From: Chryseobacterium arachidis
Lineage (GTDB): Bacteria; Bacteroidota; Bacteroidia; Flavobacteriales; Weeksellaceae
DNA: 64,000 nt
Assembly: GCF_900129245.1 (NCBI RefSeq)
Contig: NZ_FQUT01000010.1
Location: 62,001-126,000, forward strand
Direction: 5' to 3'
The position numbers and the translations under genes are program-made. This document shows positions 58,975 through 64,000 of this stretch, piece after piece; the first letter of the stretch is position 1; the number at the start of each line of letters is the position of its first letter. Below the pieces are notes generated by a model. It made no database searches. It saw nothing but the letters and a program-made list of their open reading frames with translations, and was not told the origin of the DNA.

Positions 58975-59808
58975 TTATTCACATGTCTTTAGTTCGATAG
59001 GATTTTTAAAAACGTCTATTTTTTGCTTTTCAGATTTGTTGTAAGCTTCCTTTACTTCTTTGCTGTCGATATTCTGACCGTAATAAACATAAGTAGCAGT
59101 AGCATTTGAAGAATTCAGATTCGCAAAAATCATGGCAGGATCCTTTTGATACTGAGTCCAGAAAGTTTCCCACTGCTTGGGCGTAAAATTTACTTTCGCT
59201 GTATAAGCATTTCTTTCGTCAATATTATTTTCTTCTTTGGTAAGTCCTTTAATTTCAAAAATAAAATTTTCTTTAAAATCTGATATTTTCAGGATCAATC
59301 CTGGTAATCCGTAAAATTTGTAAGGTCCGTCACTGATGGGGATTTCATTGGTAAACCATGCAATCCATTTTCTTCCTCCAAAATCAGCTTCAGCTTTTTG
59401 TACATTATAATTAAACATCCTGCTTTTTTCCTGCAGAATTTTCCAGCTGGGTTTACATCGGTAAGTCGTTAAATACACTTTGTCAAAAAAATTCTCTTCG
59501 GTAATCGTTGTCTGAGATTTTAAATCTTTAAAAATTAAAGTCTGTAATTTCCATTGCTGTTTGGGTGCCGGAAAGTTTCTGCTTCCCTGCTTTACCAATT
59601 TCGTTTTTACAGAATCATATTTAAATTTTGCGAGTGATTCGAAATAAGAATTCTCCTTATTTTTCAAAAGAACCGTCAGTTCTGAATTGTAGTTTTCTGT
59701 ATTCTCTTCGGTTTTCCACTTGAAGTCGTACACGATTTTATAGGATTGAGAAAATACCTTTAAAAAAGCAGTCAGTGTAAATAAGATAATGATTAGTTTG
59801 AGTTTCAT
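58975..59808 (-). CDS. GLPGLI-family exported protein
   Basis: The 277-residue protein has a signal peptide (MKLKLIIILFTLTAFLKVFS) and the family motif in YKFYGLPGLILKISDFKENF, with upstream WKILQEKSRMFNYNVQKAEA and GGRKWIAWFTNEIPISDGPY. GLPGLI proteins are secreted or surface proteins of Bacteroidota, often next to TonB-dependent transporters; function unknown. Its upstream TGCAACATTT promoter element (59858-59867) matches the promoter of the ECF sigma gene, so it likely belongs to that regulon. Confidence 0.9.
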   Translation of the reverse strand: MKLKLIIILFTLTAFLKVFSQSYKIVYDFKWKTEENTENYNSELTVLLKNKENSYFESLAKFKYDSVKTKLVKQGSRNFPAPKQQWKLQTLIFKDLKSQTTITEENFFDKVYLTTYRCKPSWKILQEKSRMFNYNVQKAEADFGGRKWIAWFTNEIPISDGPYKFYGLPGLILKISDFKENFIFEIKGLTKEENNIDERNAYTAKVNFTPKQWETFWTQYQKDPAMIFANLNSSNATATYVYYGQNIDSKEVKEAYNKSEKQKIDVFKNPIELKTCE

Positions 59809-59840
59809 ATTACTGTTTTTTAATATTCTTACTATTAAAA

Positions 59841-59867
59841 GGATGCAGGATTCAGAAAAATGTTGCA
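59841..59867 (-). promoter_or_regulatory. ECF-type promoter of the GLPGLI gene
   Basis: On the minus strand TGCAACATTT (59858-59867) and CATCC (59841-59845), with 16 bp between TGCAAC and CATCC. The -35 part is identical over ten bases to that at 58893-58902. Confidence 0.65.
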
Positions 59868-60010
59868 GATTTTAAATAAAAAAAATGATCACCATCTATA
59901 GCAATCATCTTGTGTTTGTCTTTGATTCTTTTTTCTTTTTTTAAACATATTTTTTCCATTATCTAAATTAAATACTTCGAACATTTATTTTATTAAACAT
60001 AATGAATAAT

Positions 60011-60047
60011 AAAAAAGGATTCGAATAATAATATCCGAATCCTTTTT
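60011..60047 (-). terminator. Intrinsic terminator of purL
   Basis: AAAAAGGATTCG pairs perfectly with CGAATCCTTTTT around a 12-base loop, with T-rich flanks. It lies just past the purL stop codon. Confidence 0.88.
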
Positions 60048-60068
60048 AATATTGAATTTTAGTATCTT

Positions 60069-63000
60069 TTACTTAAAATACTCCACACCATTTTTAAAGA
60101 TATTATGGTAATTCGCCGTTGGAATGTTTTTCAGCAAGCCTTCTGCAAAACGTTCAGGGTGACCCATTCTACCAAAGATTTTTCCATCAGGACTGGTAAC
60201 ACCTTCAATTCCGAACAATGAATTATTTGGATTGAACGGCATTCCGTGAGCGATGTTTCCTTCTAAATCTAGATATTGGGTAGCAATTTGTCCGTTTTCA
60301 TACAGCTTTTGAATTTCCGCTTCCGAAGCCATAAAACGACCTTCCCCGTGAGAAATCGGAATCGTAAATACCTGATCTTTCATTCCTTTTAACCAAGGTG
60401 ATTCGTCATTGACAACTTTTACATTTACCATCTGAGAAATATGCCTTCTGATCGCGTTGTGAGCCAAAGTCGGAGAATTTTCATCCAGATCTTTGATTCT
60501 TCCGTAAGGTAATAATCCTGATTTCACCAATGCCTGGAAACCGTTACAGATCCCGATGATCATCCCATCTCTATCTAGTAATTCGTGAACTGCATTTCTC
60601 ATTTTTTCGTTTTTCAAAACGTTAACGATGAATTTTGCAGAACCATCCGGCTCGTCACCTGCTGAGAAACCTCCTGAGAAAGCCAAAATCTGAGAAGTTT
60701 TGATCTCTTCTACCCAAGCATCAATACTTTCATCCAATAATTGATGATTGATATTAATCAAAGGCAGGCTGCTTGTAACAGCTCCTTCTTTTGCGAAAGC
60801 GTTCAGTGTATCATATTCACAGTTTGTTCCCGGGAAAACCGGTGCGAATACTTTCGGCTGAGCGATTCCGTGCTTTTTAATGATGATATTTCTTGGGTTG
60901 ATCGAGTTTAATTTCTCATCAATAGCAACCGTAATTTTTTCTTTTTCAACCGTTGGGAAAAGATTTTCGAATGTATTTGTATTAGCTGCTAATAATTTTT
61001 CAATCGCGAATTCAGCATCATTAATTTTAATAATATTTGAATCTTTAACTTCTCCGATCAATTGGAGATTTATAGAGCTTAATTCTTCTTTAGATTCTAT
61101 GATTAAGCTACCTATATTTTTAGTTAATAAAGCTGTTTCATCAACTGTAATTTCAGCACCTAATCTGTTTCCGAAGCTCATTTTTGCTAAAGCCACTGCA
61201 ACTCCCCCTTCTTTAACCGTTTTTACTGAAACGATTTTTCCAGCTTTAATATTTTCGAAAATAAATTCATAAATATCTTTTAAAGCATCATAGTTCGGAA
61301 GTCCGTTTTCCTGAGCGATATGATTGAAGAAATATACTTTATTTCCTGCATTCTTAAATTCAGGAGAGATAATGTTTTTCTTTTCTCCGTTGGCACAAGC
61401 GAAAGAAATCAATGTTGGCGGAACATTCAGATCCTGATACGTTCCACTCATTGAGTCCTTACCTCCGATTGCAGCCAAACCGAAGTTGATCTGAGCATCG
61501 TAAGCCCCTAAAAGCGAAGCCAAAGGCTTGCCCCATTTTTCAGGATTCTGACCCAATTTTTCAAAATATTCCTGGAAGCTGAATCTGATATTTTTGTAAT
61601 CGCCACCCATCGCAACGATTTTCGCAACACTTTCTACGACTGCGTAAGAAGATCCCAACAAAGAATTCTGCTTAGAAATTTCTGCATCGAATCCCCAACT
61701 TGCCAAAGAAACTGTTTCAATATCTTTTGCTCCGATGATTGGCAATGTCTGAACACTTCCTTCCATCAAAGTCTGCTGGTATTTTCCACCTAAAGGCATC
61801 GCAACCGTAGTCGCACCGATAGAAGAATCAAACATTTCCAGCAATCCTTTTTGAGAAGCAACATTTTTATCTCCTAAAATTTTCAAAAAGTTTTCCTCAT
61901 TGAATGACGGAGTTTCTTCTTTTACTTCATTCAAGTGAGTAATTTTAACTTCCTGACTTTTTGAACAGCCGTTCGTATCAAGGAATGCTCTTGAAAGGTC
62001 AACAATCTTATCACCCTTCCAGAACATCTGCATTCTTCCTGAGTCGGTCACTTTTGCAACTTCAACAGCAACAATATTTTCAGCTTCACAGAATTTGATG
62101 AACTGTTCTTTATCTTTTGGTTCAACTACAACGGCCATTCTTTCCTGAGATTCGGAAATAGCAAGCTCGGTTCCGTTCAACCCTTCATATTTTAAAGGTA
62201 AAACATCCAGATTTACTTCCAGTGAATCAGCGATTTCACCAATTGCTACAGAAACACCTCCAGCCCCGAAATCATTCGATTTTTTAATCAATCTTGTTAC
62301 TTCAGGATTTCTGAATAATCTCTGAATTTTACGCTCTTCAACCGCATTTCCTTTCTGAACTTCAGAACTCATCATGTGGATAGAAGTTTCGTCCTGTTCT
62401 TTTGAACTTCCGCTCGCTCCACCAACTCCGTCACGACCAGTCGCCCCCCCTAAAATAATGATAGAATCACCCGCTTCAGGTTTTTCACGTCTTACCCAAT
62501 CCACAGGAACCGCTCCGGCAACGAAACCAACTTCCATTCTTTTTGCCTTATAACCTTCATCGTAGATTTCAGAAACCATTGTAGTTGCCAAACCGATTTG
62601 GTTACCGTAAGAAGAATATCCGTTCGCCGCCTGTTTTGTGATTGTTTTTTGAGGTAATTTTCCTGGTAATGTTTTATCAACTGCTTCCAAAACATCTGCA
62701 GCACCCGTCAATCTCATCGCCTGGAAAACGAAAGAACGACCAGACAAAGGATCTCTGATTGCACCACCTAAACACGTTGAAGCTCCACCAAAAGGCTCAA
62801 TTTCTGTCGGGTGATTGTGCGTTTCGTTTTTGAATAATAAATACCAAGGTTCTTTTTTACCATCGTATTCAGCTTCGATTTGGATGGTACATGCGTTGAT
62901 TTCATCTGAAACAACAAGATTCTCCAAATTGCCTGTTTTATGGAAATATCTTCCGCAAACTGTTGCCAAATCCATTAAGGAAATTGGTTTCAATTCACGC

Positions 63001-63764
63001 CCTAAGAATTTTCTTTTTTCGATATAATCATTGAAGATAGTTTCCAATGTATGTTTAAACTGTCCTTCAAATTCAATATTTGACAACTCTGTTTCAAACG
63101 TCGTGTGACGACAGTGGTCGCTCCAGTATGTGTCTAAAACTTTAAGTTCAGTTTCCGTAGGATTTCTGTTTTCTGATTTGAAATATTCCTGAATGAATTT
63201 CAAATCGTCTAAACCTAATGCAAAACCGTGATTATTAAAGAACTCTTCAAGCTGAGCATCATCAAAATTGATGAAATTTTCGTGAATAATAACTTTTGAC
63301 GGCATTTCTTCCGCAGGAATGTCTAAAATTGACAAATCTTTTTCCTGAGATTCCACTTTATTAATAAGCAGATCTTTGATTTTCACCAAATCAGATTCAG
63401 AAACTCCTTCAAATTCGATTAATTTTCCACTTCTTACTTTAGACTTCTCATTTTCAGTCAATAAAGCGATACATTGTTGCGCAGAATCTGCACGTTGATC
63501 GTATTGTCCCGGTAAAAATTCCATTCCGAAATAGATCCCTTTTGCAGGGTTTTCTTCGTGTAAAATATCAGTAACCGGATCTACGAAAGTGCTGTTGACC
63601 ACTTTTCCGAATTCACCATCGTTTAATCCAAAGATATCGTAAACGTTATATACTTTTACACTTTGGATAGACGGAACCACCGCTTTTACTTCATCAAAAA
63701 TTTTTGGACTTTCTACATCGAAAATTCCTCTTTTTTCTACGAAAATTCTTTTGTTATTAGACAT
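60069..63764 (-). CDS. purL: Phosphoribosylformylglycinamidine synthase (large, fused type)
   Basis: The 1231-residue enzyme converts FGAR, ATP and glutamine to FGAM in purine synthesis. This is the long single-chain form with three parts: an N-terminal PurS-like region, two AIRS-like catalytic halves (DTYWSDHCRHTTFETEL, the KNETHNHPTEIEPFGGASTC loop, GKDSMSGTY), and a C-terminal glutamine amidotransferase (about 990-1231) with the nucleophile Cys1073 (GICNGFQAL) and the His1202/Glu1204 pair (HPERFAEG). It matches the E. coli length class. It stands alone, with a terminator downstream. Confidence 0.97.
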   Translation of the reverse strand: MSNNKRIFVEKRGIFDVESPKIFDEVKAVVPSIQSVKVYNVYDIFGLNDGEFGKVVNSTFVDPVTDILHEENPAKGIYFGMEFLPGQYDQRADSAQQCIALLTENEKSKVRSGKLIEFEGVSESDLVKIKDLLINKVESQEKDLSILDIPAEEMPSKVIIHENFINFDDAQLEEFFNNHGFALGLDDLKFIQEYFKSENRNPTETELKVLDTYWSDHCRHTTFETELSNIEFEGQFKHTLETIFNDYIEKRKFLGRELKPISLMDLATVCGRYFHKTGNLENLVVSDEINACTIQIEAEYDGKKEPWYLLFKNETHNHPTEIEPFGGASTCLGGAIRDPLSGRSFVFQAMRLTGAADVLEAVDKTLPGKLPQKTITKQAANGYSSYGNQIGLATTMVSEIYDEGYKAKRMEVGFVAGAVPVDWVRREKPEAGDSIIILGGATGRDGVGGASGSSKEQDETSIHMMSSEVQKGNAVEERKIQRLFRNPEVTRLIKKSNDFGAGGVSVAIGEIADSLEVNLDVLPLKYEGLNGTELAISESQERMAVVVEPKDKEQFIKFCEAENIVAVEVAKVTDSGRMQMFWKGDKIVDLSRAFLDTNGCSKSQEVKITHLNEVKEETPSFNEENFLKILGDKNVASQKGLLEMFDSSIGATTVAMPLGGKYQQTLMEGSVQTLPIIGAKDIETVSLASWGFDAEISKQNSLLGSSYAVVESVAKIVAMGGDYKNIRFSFQEYFEKLGQNPEKWGKPLASLLGAYDAQINFGLAAIGGKDSMSGTYQDLNVPPTLISFACANGEKKNIISPEFKNAGNKVYFFNHIAQENGLPNYDALKDIYEFIFENIKAGKIVSVKTVKEGGVAVALAKMSFGNRLGAEITVDETALLTKNIGSLIIESKEELSSINLQLIGEVKDSNIIKINDAEFAIEKLLAANTNTFENLFPTVEKEKITVAIDEKLNSINPRNIIIKKHGIAQPKVFAPVFPGTNCEYDTLNAFAKEGAVTSSLPLININHQLLDESIDAWVEEIKTSQILAFSGGFSAGDEPDGSAKFIVNVLKNEKMRNAVHELLDRDGMIIGICNGFQALVKSGLLPYGRIKDLDENSPTLAHNAIRRHISQMVNVKVVNDESPWLKGMKDQVFTIPISHGEGRFMASEAEIQKLYENGQIATQYLDLEGNIAHGMPFNPNNSLFGIEGVTSPDGKIFGRMGHPERFAEGLLKNIPTANYHNIFKNGVEYFK

Positions 63765-63793
63765 TAGATGTCAGATATTAAATATTATTAGAC

Positions 63794-64000
63794 TTATTTA
63801 CTTAATTTATTCGGATTATCCGGATGTTCTTTCTGAAATTGTTCAGCTTCTTTTTTTTGCTTTTCAAGCCATTTTTCAAAAGGAATTTTTTCTTCATCAT
63901 AATCCAGTGCAAAAATATTTTTGCCGTTTTCTGAAACTAGGAATTTGAAATCAAACCAAGATCCCGTTTCTACTCTTCTGTAATCGTAGGTATTTACCTG
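63794..64000 (-). CDS. Hypothetical protein, 5' part cut by window edge
   Basis: The C-terminal 68 residues of a minus-strand gene are visible, from the window edge (QVNTYDYRRVETGSWFDF) to the stop at 63794-63796. The end has a charged amphipathic helix (FEKWLEKQKKEAEQFQKEHP). I do not recognise a family. It lies 29 bp upstream of purL on the same strand, so the two could share a transcript. Confidence 0.7.
   Translation of the reverse strand, partial: QVNTYDYRRVETGSWFDFKFLVSENGKNIFALDYDEEKIPFEKWLEKQKKEAEQFQKEHPDNPNKLSK

Overview
The window looks like a chromosomal segment of a low-GC Bacteroidota of the Chryseobacterium/Weeksellaceae type. The support is: promoters of the Bacteroidota form TAnnTTTG instead of TATAAT; lineage families (GLPGLI, DUF4919, DUF5362, a META/HslJ lipoprotein); a class A beta-lactamase with a CIA/CGA-like motif set; a monomeric isocitrate dehydrogenase; and many short palindromic repeats between genes. 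It is mostly housekeeping and peripheral metabolism. There is one insertion sequence and no rRNA, tRNA or prophage that I can see.

Layout. 0-8.2 kb: DinB-like fragment, tandem VOC proteins, Crp/Fnr regulator, DUF763 protein behind a heptamer repeat, YitT/HD pair, 7TM adenylate cyclase with a cyclase remnant upstream. 8.2-12.7 kb: tpx and icd (divergent), HxlR regulator and SDR (divergent). 12.8-17.7 kb: a module of cytochrome P460, lipoprotein, LytS-like kinase, LytTR regulator, DUF1223 protein and DoxX protein; two of its promoters carry the same 21-bp-spaced operator. 18-21.3 kb: MFS pump and aldo/keto reductase under an AraC regulator with a visible operator. 21.5-31.3 kb: small secreted protein, GNAT, MBL hydrolase, S41 peptidase, DUF218, AraC/DUF417, ECF sigma with membrane partner, GapN-like dehydrogenase, exported Tpx. 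31.4-41.5 kb: SDR-like reductase, a long non-coding locus, DUF4919 and lipoprotein, urocanate hydratase, hydroxyacid dehydrogenase, small proteins, pcm, Gfo/Idh oxidoreductase. 41.9-49.9 kb: GH5 glucanase, beta-lactamase, 3-hydroxybutyryl-CoA dehydrogenase, membrane protein, IS256-type element, HslJ-like lipoprotein. 50.2-64 kb: pheT, dnaN, diacylglycerol/undecaprenol kinase, GGCT and SGNH pair, orphan barstar, a second ECF sigma operon with GLPGLI gene, purL, and a truncated gene at the edge.

The most unusual signal is non-coding. Two intergenic arrays (2332-2582 and 32615-33015) are built from degenerate units that keep a 21-bp register, about two helical turns. One alternates 20- and 22-bp units; the other is nearly pure 21-bp. 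Their sequences differ, but each lies beside the same end of a 132-133 bp palindromic element with CGTCA..TCGAG ends. I know of no described system with this layout. Next in interest are the LytTR operator pair, the AraC operator, the start-codon heptamer repeat, the decayed cyclase fragment, and the IS insertion that keeps the neighbouring stop codon.
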